From positions 186,001-250,000 of the forward strand of contig JBAMDO010000574.1 of the NCBI GenBank assembly GCA_037074765.1: a stretch of DNA of 64,000 nucleotides. The letters run 5' to 3'. This DNA is from Mansonella perstans (lineage: Eukaryota; Nematoda; Chromadorea; Rhabditida; Onchocercidae). Positions 34,315 through 45,975 of this stretch are shown here, one piece after another; positions within the stretch are counted from its first letter, which is position 1, and each line of letters opens with the position of its first letter. The notes beneath the pieces are model-generated. The model had not been told where the DNA came from and ran no database searches. It was given only the letters and a program-made list of their open reading frames with translations. A program made the translations under genes and the position numbers.

Positions 34315-35905
34315 AAATAATTAAACGTTCAAATACTATTACGGATATTTAAGTAATCAAGCATTTAACGTTATTTTAAATATTCCAGGAATGTGTAATA
34401 TTTGATAGAATTTCAAAATTTAACAACGTAAATAGTAATGTTTCAAATAAACGTTATATTGAAATTAATATTTAATATTAAATGTAGTAATTATTAAATG
34501 TAATTAAATTTGTAACTTGCAAACGTATTGATTGGTGAACGTATTGATTGGTGAGATTAACTATTATTTCGAGAGAGTTGTGGCGAGAGTGGAAGACTAA
34601 CAGAGTGAGGAGATTGTAGAGGCAATGTGAATGGAAGTGAAAGAGGAAGTTTTGCAATAAACCACTTGTCGTTTGCAGTGGAAAAAATTAAAGATGAGGA
34701 TTGTGTTTTCGGTCATTGAGATCATACTTCACAGAATCATTTCTGTAGTATGGATTTCTTCGCTGTTAGCGAAATTGCGACGGAGCGCAGCCGCGATGAT
34801 GTGGCATGGCGTCATCTCCAGAGCAGGAAGAAGTATTCCGTTCTTAATCTCAAAGTTTTGAACGTTATACTTGATGACTGCGAGGAGGACCTTGAAGAAG
34901 GTCTTCCAGAAGGAGTTGACGCGTGCTGAGCGGTCATAGCGAGAAGAAAAAACAAATAATATTTAAAAGTGACAGACGTTGGTCAGTTAGTTTCTGTATC
35001 ATGAAATGGTGGTGGTAAGTTAGTTTCTGAATCATGAAGTAGTGGTGGTCAATTAGTTCCTGAATCATGAAATGGTGGTGGTAAGTTAGTTTCTGAATCA
35101 TGAATTGATAGTGGTCGATTGGTTCTGAATCATGAATTGGTGGTGGTCGATTGGTTCTGAATCATGATTGATGGTGGTCGATTGGTTCTGAATCATGAAT
35201 TGGTGGTGTCGATTGGTTCTGAATCATGAATTGATGGTGGTCGATTGGTTCTGAATCATGAATTGATGGTGGTCGATTGGTTCTGAATCATGAATTGTGG
35301 TGGTCGATTGGTTCTGAATCATGAATTGGTGGTGGTCGATTGGTTCTGAATCATGAATTGATGGTGGTCGATTGGTTCTGAATCATGAATTGATGGTGGT
35401 CGATTGGTTCTGAATCATGAATTGATGGTGGTCGATTGGTTCTGAATCATGAATTGGTGGTGGTCGATTGGTTCTGAATCATGAATTGGTGGTGGTCGAT
35501 TGGTTCTGAATCATGAATTGATGGTGGTCGATTGGTTCTGAATCATGAATTGGTGGTGTCGATTGGTTCTGAATCATGAATTGATGGTGGTCGATTGGTT
35601 CTGAATCATGAATTGATGGTGGTCGATTGGTTCTGAATCATGAAAACTGGTGGTGGTCGATTGGTTCTGAGTCATCAAACGGTGGTGATCAGTTGGTTTT
35701 GAATCATCGAATTGTGCTGGTCAGTTGGTTCTGAATCATGAATTGGTGATAGTCGATTGGTTCTGAATCATGAATTGGTGTTGGTCGATTGGTTCTGAAT
35801 CATGAATTGGTGGTGGTCGATTGGTTCTGAATCATCAAACGGTGGTGATCAGTTGGTTTTGAATCATCGAATTGGTGGTAGTCGATTGGTTCTGAATCAT
35901 GAAAT
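34315..35905. mobile_element. Repeat element, copy 2, with expanded minisatellite
   Basis: Matches 28796-29575 almost base for base through the core, with a 16-bp tandem duplication (GAACGTATTGATTGGT) at about 34520-34552, then a much longer 32-bp array. The 59-codon frame recurs at 34750-34929. Same orientation as copy 1. No coding sequence for a transposase or polymerase is visible, so it would be non-autonomous or a remnant. Confidence 0.6.
34978..35905. repeat. 32-bp minisatellite, about 29 units
   Basis: Monomer TGAATCATGAATTGATGGTG plus GTCGATTGGTTC. Variants differ mainly at ATTGATGG/ATTGGTGG; some units are one to four bases shorter or longer. Since 32 is not a multiple of three, no constant peptide is encoded. 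Confidence 0.95.
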
Positions 35906-36760
35906 GGTTTGTAGGGAAATGTTTGAGAATTTTTGAACTGCAAGGTGATGTGAAGAGAATGTCGCTATTAAAATACAGTTGACGTATTGCTTGAAGATGT
36001 GAATGCGATGTAATCGTGTGCACTGGATCTGTTTGATGTGAAATAAAAACATTCACAGCTTCTGTCAGGAATGAAGCTAGAGGAAACTCTGGTGATGGTC
36101 CGAAGCGATTCTGATGGATCGTCTGAATTTGGATCGTCTGTAAATGGATCGTCTGAATTTGGCAAAAAAATGGATCGTCTGAATTTGGCAAAAAAATGGG
36201 TCGTCTGAATTTGGCAAAAAGATGAATCGCATATCTTAATAGCTGATTCTCTTTGAAGTTCTCCTGGGGATGGGTGGATCAAGTCATATGGTTAAAGCTA
36301 ATGATTAAAGAAATTATGAAGTGAAACGTTTTCAACTTCAAACTTTCAGTGAGTATGATGTCTTGCATGTTAAATGAAATGTAGACTTGCATGTAAATTC
36401 CAGGATATATTCCAGGTATATTTCAGGATTTTCGCAGAATTGGCGCTGTAGAATGAACCAAACGTTGAATTAAAGTGCTAAATTTTCCGCTCACGGACCT
36501 GTCGAATTGAGTAGACCTGAAAGTGGAGCGGGAAACTTATACTCAATTGTTGCATGTTAGATAAATTATATGGGAAACCTGGTCGCCATTAGTAAGAAGA
36601 TTGCAATGGTTGGCATAGAAGACTTTTGACGTAGGTCCGGTTGGAGCTTCCACTGCTGGAGATTTTCGCGATAGAACAAATCTTCACGTGAGATCCTTTT
36701 AAATTAAAGTTGAGAGTTCAAGCGAGGTTTCAACTGTTTATCTGTCTGAACTCTATTAAA
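35906..36760. other. Unclassified repeat-flanking segment with 25-33-bp repeats
   Basis: Less A+T-rich than its surroundings. At 36113-36228 the phrase GGATCGTCTGAATTTGGCAA recurs four to five times. Two minus-strand open frames cross it (35835-36191, 35968-36282) but consist largely of the repeats. It may be the continuation of the mobile element to its left, or an older element remnant; I cannot identify a coding domain. Confidence 0.4.
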
Positions 36761-39032
36761 AAAAAGAACTCAGTGATTTATACTAGCAGTTGCTACAATT
36801 TAAAGTCTAAGGGTGATTGAACTTTTATAAGGAATTTTATTCTTCTTCAATAAAATTTTGAAAAGACATGATTAAAAAATTAACACGTAAAGTGTAATAA
36901 AATTAAAACTTGATGCATACAAAAATACTTATCACAAAAACTTTTTCTTAGAAATGAAAAGAAGAAAAAAAAACGAAAACATTTAGCCTCGAGAAGTTTT
37001 ATGACCTTGGACTAAATTTCTGAAGTGAATTTCATTTAATGGCTTGAGCAAATTATGTTCAAAACAGATTATAAGTTGCAAATCTTGAAGAAGATTAAGC
37101 AGTTTTTTTATTTTAAAAAAGCTTATAAATTACATTTTCTGAGAAAATAAAAGAAAGCGTTGCAGTCATGAAATTCATTTTTTAGCTGCTTAATCTATCT
37201 GTGTTCATCATTTAGAAAAAATCGAAAAAAAAATTTTTCTTCAAATTTTTTATGGTTCAAGATTTTGAATATGCAAGAGATGAATAAGAAATGCTTTTTT
37301 AATGATTCATTAATTAAAGCTCATAACGAACTTACATGATGAGAACTGATTTGTTAATGTAGTTTGAAAGTTTTTCAAAATATTAAAAAGGTTTGAAAAA
37401 GGTTTTCAGCAAAGTAAATACTGAAATGAAACATTGCCATTAGTTAAGCATGCAGTCCTGATGGCAATACATTAACAATATTTACGATTACCGATGTTGT
37501 AAAATAATGCTGATCTGTATAATGCACTGTTAATATGTAAGGATTATGGTGTTAAGATTTTAAAGAAATTTAAATGCAATCCCTTATTCTTTTTTGATTT
37601 TGCCGAATTTTAATCTTTGATAACGAGACCTTTATTGGAAGCATCAAAAGTGTAACTTCTTGACTAGAATTCCAACTTTTTTATTCTACTGTCAATTGCT
37701 TATTTGTCAAATGTATTTTTTAAATTATAACTGCAGATTACTAATACGTATATCTGTTCTACTCAAAGCGAAGGTATTTAGGGAGTCTCATAATAATGCC
37801 AACATATAGTAATTCTTCCTATCACTTTTGGAAAGTTCGTTCGGGAAAAATTTCATGAAGAAAATTTTCGCAATTGAAGATTTCGGAAAAATTAGTTGAA
37901 TATTTCTAAAATCTTTCGTCTTTCTTTGAACTATGTGATAAATGTATGGATTTCCTCAGCATAAAGTCTAAAAGAGAATTCGGAAATGGAGAACGATACT
38001 GAAGAATTCTCGAAAAGATTTGGTATGCACAAAATAAGCATTTCCGGAAATTTGACTTGATCTACATAAACTTTGCAGTGCCTTGTAGGTCTATTGAAGT
38101 CTACAACAATTCAGTGGTTATATGCCCACTTTCATCGTGAAACATTAATGTTGTCACTTATAATGCGCAGTACTCAATCTTGGGACGAATATCATCAAGA
38201 TATTTAAAACCGGAACAAGTGAGGGAAATATACTTCATTAGAACTTTTCTTATCAATGAGCAAAGATTGCATTCTTCGGAAAAAAAAGTGAGAAAGCCAA
38301 AATCGATCAGAATTTCCGGCCCTTTGCTTAGCCAGCAATGAAGGAGAAAAAAATGTTTTAATATCTTCTTCACAGCTGTACATTTATGAATTAGAGCAGT
38401 GTTACCCATTTCAGAGATGATTGATTATGTGTTGAAATAATGACCTAACATATTTGAGCACGATAAGAAAAACATATGGATTGTTGGATTTTGGCAAAGA
38501 AAATGCAAAACACTGCAATACAACATTTTTATCCCATATTTTCTTTCATCGAAAATTTGAAATATGTCCATATAATCTTTCAAATATAAGAGGACAAATT
38601 ATTAACTAAAGTTCATTGGCACAAAAAAACGACTCTCGCCATCGGGTAAAGACACCAGAAACAAATCTCGCCATTAAACAATATATATTACCTATTCCTT
38701 TTAAACACAAAATGATAAATGATAAAAAATCAATTCTTATAAAACAGAAAATAAATTATACAGATAACTACTAGTAAAATAATTGTCACCGTAAATATGT
38801 GACATCACAAAATTTATTTCTACAAAAGAAATGGTACTAAAAACAGCATGTACAAAACTATTGCAACATGAAAGAATTAATGATAGGTGAACTTTGTCCT
38901 GCTTACATCAGTGCTTTTCTGTTTGTTTGTTTTTTTTTTTTTTTTAAACGAGAAAGTTAAACGAAAAACTCACAATTTAGGTCATAATTCGAAAAAGCCA
39001 ACGGAATCTAATAAGACAACGTAACAAATAAA
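36761..39032. other. Intergenic region and unc-51 3' flank
   Basis: No recognised gene. An 83-codon minus-strand frame (38158-38409) starts with ATG and has mixed codon use, but no relative or splice partner is evident. A poly-T run lies at 38929-38945, just 3' of unc-51. Confidence 0.5.
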
Positions 39033-42000
39033 CTAAGCTGTACTGATGGCTTGCACCAATCCTTGCTTTTCCAGTATTCTAAGGCGCTTCTCCACTGCAC
39101 TCTTATATTTTGAAAGAACTATTTTATCTGCTTCACTCGACACTTGCTCCGACAATGTATGCAGCATCATGTAAGCTGTCTGGTATCTGAAAAACTACAA
39201 CTTCAGCAATCAATTAATCAATCAATAAGTTAATGCTTCTACTCAATGTGATGTCCTTTTACTGCTCTACAATCAAAAAAAAAAATGGAAAAGATAGAAA
39301 TAGTAAACAGTAGTTTAAAGCACAGGAAAAATAACATATTACATAAGTACCGTTGAGAACAAAGATGTGGATTGCCAAAAAGTTCATCTAAAGCAGCACT
39401 TTGGCAAAGTTGAATGGCATGTTTATACATAATTCGCTCGGCTGATACTACTGCCATGGCAGGATCTGGACCTGGCAATCCCAGAGATGCTAATTCCTGT
39501 GATCGTATCTGAAATTTTGTGTTGCAGTACTGCTCATGAAATTCAACTTAGACATCTCATGACGGGTAAAATAACAATCATCAAGTTAGGATTCACCAAA
39601 GTTTTAATCGAAATTCTAAAACAGGAGAATGCTCAAAACATCGATGAAAGGTTACTTTTTATGATGGATCCTTTCTGAAAATTAGATGACAACCGAAAAT
39701 GAAAGTGAAGGTTTCAAATTCGTTGTCAACAACCTTAATTATCGGAAAGTTTTTTTCTTAGAAGTTTCGAGTCTTTGATAAATCAAATGAAGAATCAATC
39801 GAAAGAAATACTAACCAAGCATTGATGGTATTTATCGTTAAGATGGTTTAATACATGCTGTACAGCTGGTGATAGATGTAAGGTTTCTGAAGCGACTTGT
39901 TTCTGTGCGAGGAGAAGAGCTGACGAAAGCATATGAAGCGCTCGAACATATACAACTAGTTGCTCCGCTCGACGATATGCATCCGACCGTTCTTTTTTCT
40001 GCAACGAAAAATTTTATGAGACAGTTCAATAAACTCATTCAATAAATTTTAGATAACAACGTTTAAAAATAAAGTGGACTAAAATCAGATAATCCTAAAG
40101 AAACTCTACAACATTAAAAAGAATTTACCTTCCGTGGCGGCAATGAAAGGGACACAAGATTTCCCCTGTCTTCAGCAACATTAATAAGTGTCTCAACTAA
40201 CTCAAGTACAAATCGAAGTTTCGCTAACACTTGAACATGTTCTGCCTGAAAATTGAAAAGTGATTATTTGAGATAAAAACTAGAAAAAAACTGGGGACTT
40301 TTGACATTTCACAGGTTTAAAATTCAACAGGAAAAGCATTTCAAAATAACATGGATTTTTGAAATCATTAGAAATCGATTAAGAAGCTCAAGTAGTTCAG
40401 TAGTGCATAAAAGAAACGTCAAAAATATGCATACAAATACATATAGAGAAAAAAAAACGAACCCCCATAAGAGTCTCCTGCTCCAGCGACGGTGGAATAT
40501 CATTTAATGATGGAAGAGCATTTTGGATGTTTGATGCTGATGCATTCGTATCTGACGTGTCCTGAGCGACCTGGGTACCTGCACAGATTCCCTCATCTGC
40601 TGATTCGCTTTCCATGAGTTGCGAACGAGAAGATAAATCTGTAACAGTAATGGGAAAGTAAATGTCAATGTAATAGTACGTATTTAGGTAAACCAAAACT
40701 ATAAGACCTCGAGACATTAAAATTAGATGTTACCATTGCACTTCTCATTCGCATTCGCATCTAAGAGATGCTTCCATATACAGAGTCTAAAACTTGGAGG
40801 TCAAATTCCGCAAGGTTATTTGATAATCTTAGTTGGTAAAAAGAATTGTACTGATGCGATTAAAAACAGTTTGAAAAGTTTACTAGATGCAAATGGAAGA
40901 TGGATCGGTTGGCTCAAATCGGCATCCTCTTCTTCCTCACTTAGACTGCTACTGCAAAAAATTTTTTAGTACATAACTTTTTGTTCAAAGATAACTGCTG
41001 CTAAAAAAAATTGCAAAATCGAATGATTAGCAACAAATGATTTTTCAAATATCCGAATTGATAAGGAAAAAATATTGTCTAGTTTCAAAAGTTTTTCAAA
41101 CAGTAGTATCATATTTCCGAGATTTAATGATCATGAGTTTCAAGTTCATATAGAATATATGAACTTCTTTTTTTTTAAAATTTCGCTGATTTCATAAATT
41201 ACCTCGTCGAAATTTCATTGGCAACTCGCGGAGTAACACGAACAGTAAGTGATGCACAAGATCGCGGTGGTGATACAGAAAGATATTTTAGATTATCCAC
41301 TGGAGGTGTAGTTGTGGGCTGTGGTGAACTCTGTCGTCTCACATCCTTTTCTTCAATAAGAGATTGAATATTTTCCACACTACTGTTTCGTCCTTTCATT
41401 GCCTCAGGAACAGTGTGAACGACATTCCCAGCATCCACTTCCGGAACTGCTTCCAGAATTTTTCTACTAGAACTTCCCCCTGCATTAGTAGTTATTGAAG
41501 GAGTTGATTCTGATGGCAAGTTAGCACCAGAAGTAGTTGCAACTGTATCAGCAGTATATCGTCGTGTTTGACTTGAAAGGCCAGTATCGTACTGCGATGT
41601 CCGCGAATCTTTTACAAAAAATTGTGCTGAAATATCATATTAAAATCTGAAAGACTGTAGTAAAGGAGATGTTTCACAATGAATGCAAAATTTTAGAAGT
41701 GACTAAATCGCATTTTATTGGAAAGCTATAAAAATGAAAATTCATGCACATATTGAAACAAACTAAAACTATAGTCAAACTAATTTCTTATCAAACTGAC
41801 AAAAAGAATGGAGACAAATTTAACAGCAAAGATTAAAAAAACAGAGAAAAGTTTATTGTTCAGCAAGAGAACAATTCAAAAATCTAAAAATTAGCAAATC
41901 GCTAGCTTGTCAGATTAAAATTCGTAAAACAATTATTGTTTCGATAATTTAAAAATGCTAAAACCGATTCTGTTAGTATGGATGGTAGTGTAGTTGAATT

Positions 42001-45000
42001 TTAACAAAAATAAATGAAAAAATAAAGCATAAATACTGACTTGTAGGTAAACTAATGTATTCAATAGATGGAACTTTGGGTTCAGTAACAGTAGCAGCAA
42101 CACCATTCACACTTCGAGCACTACATTGCTGAATGCTTGCAACATGATTAAGATGTGCAGAAAAACCATTTCGCCTTTCTTCCATTTTTGCATATGCCAA
42201 CCTTTGACTTGGTACCGGTACAGCACGTGCATTAGATGCAGCATTAAAAACCTGAAGTAAAATGTAAACCACCCAATTCCATTCTTTACTAAAACTCTAA
42301 TCGATTTTATGATTACAACTGCTCAAGAAAGAAGCGCTAGCCAATCAAACTGATGCATAGCATTTCGGGAATTCAGAAGAAAAAAAGAACTGTATTTGAA
42401 GAATCTTAGGACTTAGGACTAATGCATAGATATTATATTGTACTGAGAACATAGTCTTACGCATCAAGTGTTGACAGCAAAAAGATTTTAAGAATGATAC
42501 ATACAGGATACCAAGGAATGATTTTAAGGATACCTTAATCTGTTTGGTAGGATTCCCCGAATTTAAATCAATATTCGAATTGGCTGCAGACGTTCGTCGA
42601 GAAACAAGAGGAGAATGCGTTTTTGATCGAATGTTTGCAAGAGGAATTTGGGTGCCGTGGAGTGATGGAAGGAATGTGAAATCGTCAGACTCAGACACAA
42701 ATCCTATCTGACTTGGTGTCGGAAAAGTGTTTTGCCTGAAAAGCGTAAAATAAAGATATTCTTGGGAAAGCAGTTAACAAAAGTTAAAGTACTAAATGGT
42801 ATAGTGTTTAAAATGACAGAAAAAAGTTACCGAGGATACAAATCAGCATCTAATGAAAAACTTTAGAATTAATTTTTTATTAAGGAAAAAAGTCTTAATA
42901 TTTATGATCCGTGGAAGAAAAATAACATACCGCGAGCCAAGAGGATGAGGTGAACCCGATTTTAAACTGGAAACGGTACGCTTAACAGCAGCTGGTGACT
43001 TTACAGCAGGTACTGGTGGTCGATGAGAAGGCGAAGACATAAACTGTGGTAAGACAGTTAAATCGTTGTATTTTATGGATCCAGGATTTGCTGTGATAAA
43101 CGGATGCGAAAAGAAAGCCTCTGAAGTAAATTGAAGTAGTTTAAAACTTTTATCAAACAAATTCATAAAACCAAAAAAATTTATTCATTTTTCATTTTGA
43201 TGTTTTATTTACAACTTTGCAGTATTCCATTTCTTCACTGCAAAGCATCGAAAGAAAGTAAATAGGCGCATTCATATTTATGAGGCAATAGGCACATTCA
43301 TATTTATAGGAAACAAAATGTTCCTGCATTACTAAAAAGCAGATTACAAAATAAAAAATCAAAAAAAAACCACTGATACTCACCAACCATTTATTTTTTC
43401 AAAAACGCAATTTTTCCGAAATGTCATTTAAAAAAAAAAAAAAAAACTCTCATGAAGAGGGAGTAACATCTCAAGACTGAATTAAGTTATTTAGCCAATT
43501 TAAAAGCCAAGGTTAAGTCATTGATTTCTGGAGTGATTTCAGTATTTCCTAAGCATCAAACATTACTAATTAGACTTCATGCTCATATTAATCTATAATT
43601 TGTGTCCTTTTTCCCTTTATGTTTTTAAATTGCAGAAGGTTCTCTCTCTGTCTTTCTTAGAAAGAAATAAAATTTTAATAGGTTACACGAACACAACACT
43701 AACTAACTGAACCTGTAATGTAATTGTTTCTGAACAGCCAATGAATCCATTTTCTTTAAATAATTTGATATGCTGGAAAAAATCTTAAACGTATTCTGAA
43801 TAAATATTTTTTTCCAGCAAACAAACCTTGTTTAGATTTATTTAAACTCATTTTACCGATAAATAAAGTAAACTTATTACCAAATTCGATGCGATCTTTC
43901 GGATTTCTTTTCAACAGAGCAAGTAGTAAATCTTTCAGTAGAGGACTGCAATATGTTGGAATGTTTGGTCGAAGCTCTTTATTCCGTTCGTAAAACTGTT
44001 TCAAGGCCTGCGGTGTTTGTGCTTGAAATGGTGCTTTTCCCGTGAGGCATTGGAAAATAATTGTTCCTACAGACCACAAATCAGCTTTGGCGCAATACTG
44101 CAATGACATTATTACCTGAAATTACAAGTTACTAATTATTAAACAAAATATATTCTTAAATTTTCGAGAATACCTTTGAAAATTTATGTTTTTGGGTTAT
44201 AAATAATTTAATGAAGCATTCAGCTCAGTCTGGCAGATAAAAAAATTTACTTCAGGAGCCATATACATTGGTGAACCGCATAAAGTAGCTGCCATATGAC
44301 CATCACCCAAAAAACGTGCAAAGCCGAAATCAGCAAGTTTCACAATTAGATCTGTAGCCGGAGGATTCGGTCGCTGTCCTGGATTGCACAGTAATAGATT
44401 TTGAGGCTTTAGATCTCTGAAAATGTAATTAGCATTAGTATTTTCTTTTCTTTTTTATAATTACTTCATTTTTGAAATGAACAGCAATCAATCTAATAGC
44501 TCTCGTATAGTGTACAATAAAAATTTGATCTGTTAGAACCACAAGAAATTAAAATAAACTATTCTCATGAAATTGCATGTTTACAATTCATAGATACAAC
44601 TGCTCTTTATTTATATTTATTTCAATTGATGCATAGAATTTTAAAAAAAATGATTCTAACTTATAAAAGATTAAGAAATTTCAATTTCAAGTCAGAAGAC
44701 GAATTCTGACTGCGTGTGTCTGATACAATGATGTTCAAAATAAAGAACAGACTTAGACTTGACAACTATATTCTCCCGCAGCATACATTTACCTGTGCAC
44801 AATTCCTTTCTTATTAATTGCTTCAATGGCCCGAGAAATGTGAACAAGGAAATGTTGAATGGTTATTTCTGGAAGTGTTACTTTATTCTGCAAATAGTCA
44901 CCCAAATCGCCAGCATTGCAGTATTCCATTACCAAAAAAACATTGGTTGGCGTTTCGACACATTTCAGTAATCCTACCAAATTTTCATGTTGCAAATTAG

Positions 45001-45936
45001 ACAACTCCTGAAATTTCATTCGTTTACCGATTAAGAACGTTTGATGGAATTTTTTTTCCAAGAAGCGGTAAATGTTGACCTGAATTCGAGTAGTCTTACC
45101 TTAAGTATTTTTATTTCTTTGGTAAGCAAATTCTTCGATTTAGTTAAACTTTTCTTTGCAATGCTCTTAATAGCCACTGGAATATCCTTATGCTGAAATG
45201 CAACAATTGCAAATTTATGTAATTTAAAATTGAGGATGCTAATTGGTTGAATGTGTGGAAAAATTATGGTGACAAAATTTATTCTGGAAGACATGATAAA
45301 GACAAAAGATACATTCACTAACAAGTACCCGTATTTTTGAAAATTGCATAAATGATCTTGTTTATTTCATTGGCCGAAAAACTATCTATTTAACGAAGAC
45401 AGAAGTGTGTTATTATTGTATTATTATTACTACTTTTAAATTGGACAAGAATTTTTGAATAAAAAACATATAAAACTCTAAGTACCGCAAAAGAAAGATA
45501 ATCTTCCCTTACATCCATTTTGCTCTCTCTAATTTATTTATTTTAAAATCACTTTGTAGCAATTTTTTTGTGGTCCTAAAGCAGTGATCAGAAAAAGAGA
45601 CTTAAAGAAAAAGCACTAAATGAATTGAAATCTAAATGAATTAACAATTCAAAAAAGAAATGCTATTGACCTCTAGAAGATATCAACAAAAATGACAATT
45701 TATACTGATTAACTTCCCTTTTCTAATGTAATTTGATTTACAAATCGAGTTTCGAAAAACAAAAACTCAGATCTACTAGTTGTATTATGGTTCCATCTGA
45801 AAAAATGTTCGAAATAAACATTGAGAAAAATGAGTAGCTAACTAACATCGGCATATCGTCCTTTATAAACGATAGCAAATGCACCATGACCAATTAAATC
45901 TTTCTTTGTATATTCAAAGCCATCAAACTTTTCCAT
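39033..45936 (-). CDS. unc-51: UNC-51/ULK (ATG1) autophagy-initiating serine/threonine kinase
   Basis: Sixteen exons: 45936-45847, 45192-45100, 45007-44793, 44416-44251, 44115-43881, 43120-42931, 42860-42831, 42735-42534, 42251-42041, 41626-41203, 40951-40884, 40638-40463, 40245-40129, 39998-39816, 39508-39351, 39186-39033; 903 residues. Kinase domain about 9-274: glycine loop [11 protein letters not shown], catalytic Lys39, HRDLKPQN (132-139), DFG (162-164), MAPE (185-188). A Ser/Pro-rich middle contains DDFTFL (357-362), placed like the LC3-interacting motif DDFVMV of human ULK1. The C-terminal domain (about 695-903) matches the ULK ATG13-binding tandem-MIT region, including [18 protein letters not shown]. 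The kinase drives autophagosome initiation; in nematodes it is also needed for axon growth. All junctions keep phase; the 30-bp exon 7 relies on a CTAAAG acceptor. Confidence 0.97.
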
Positions 45937-45967
45937 GTCTTCTCCTTTAACTCATCACCATTCCTGC

Positions 45968-45975
45968 CTGCAAAA
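45968..45975 (-). other. Candidate 5' UTR or trans-splice acceptor of unc-51
   Basis: Reading on the minus strand, ATTTTGCAG ends 31 bases before the ATG. Confidence 0.4.

Noticed and set aside
34673..34861. 62-codon frame repeated at 29140-29328, apparently a duplicated gene
   Set aside because: It lies within the duplicated repeat element, has no ATG at its start in that frame, and overlaps another open frame; there is no splice or family support.
35835..36282. Overlapping minus-strand frames of 118 and 104 codons
   Set aside because: Built largely from the 32-bp and 25-33-bp repeats; no domain seen.
38158..38409. 83-codon minus-strand frame with mixed codon use
   Set aside because: No recognisable relative, no splice partner and no nearby gene context. 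Kept only as a note; transcription data could revive it.
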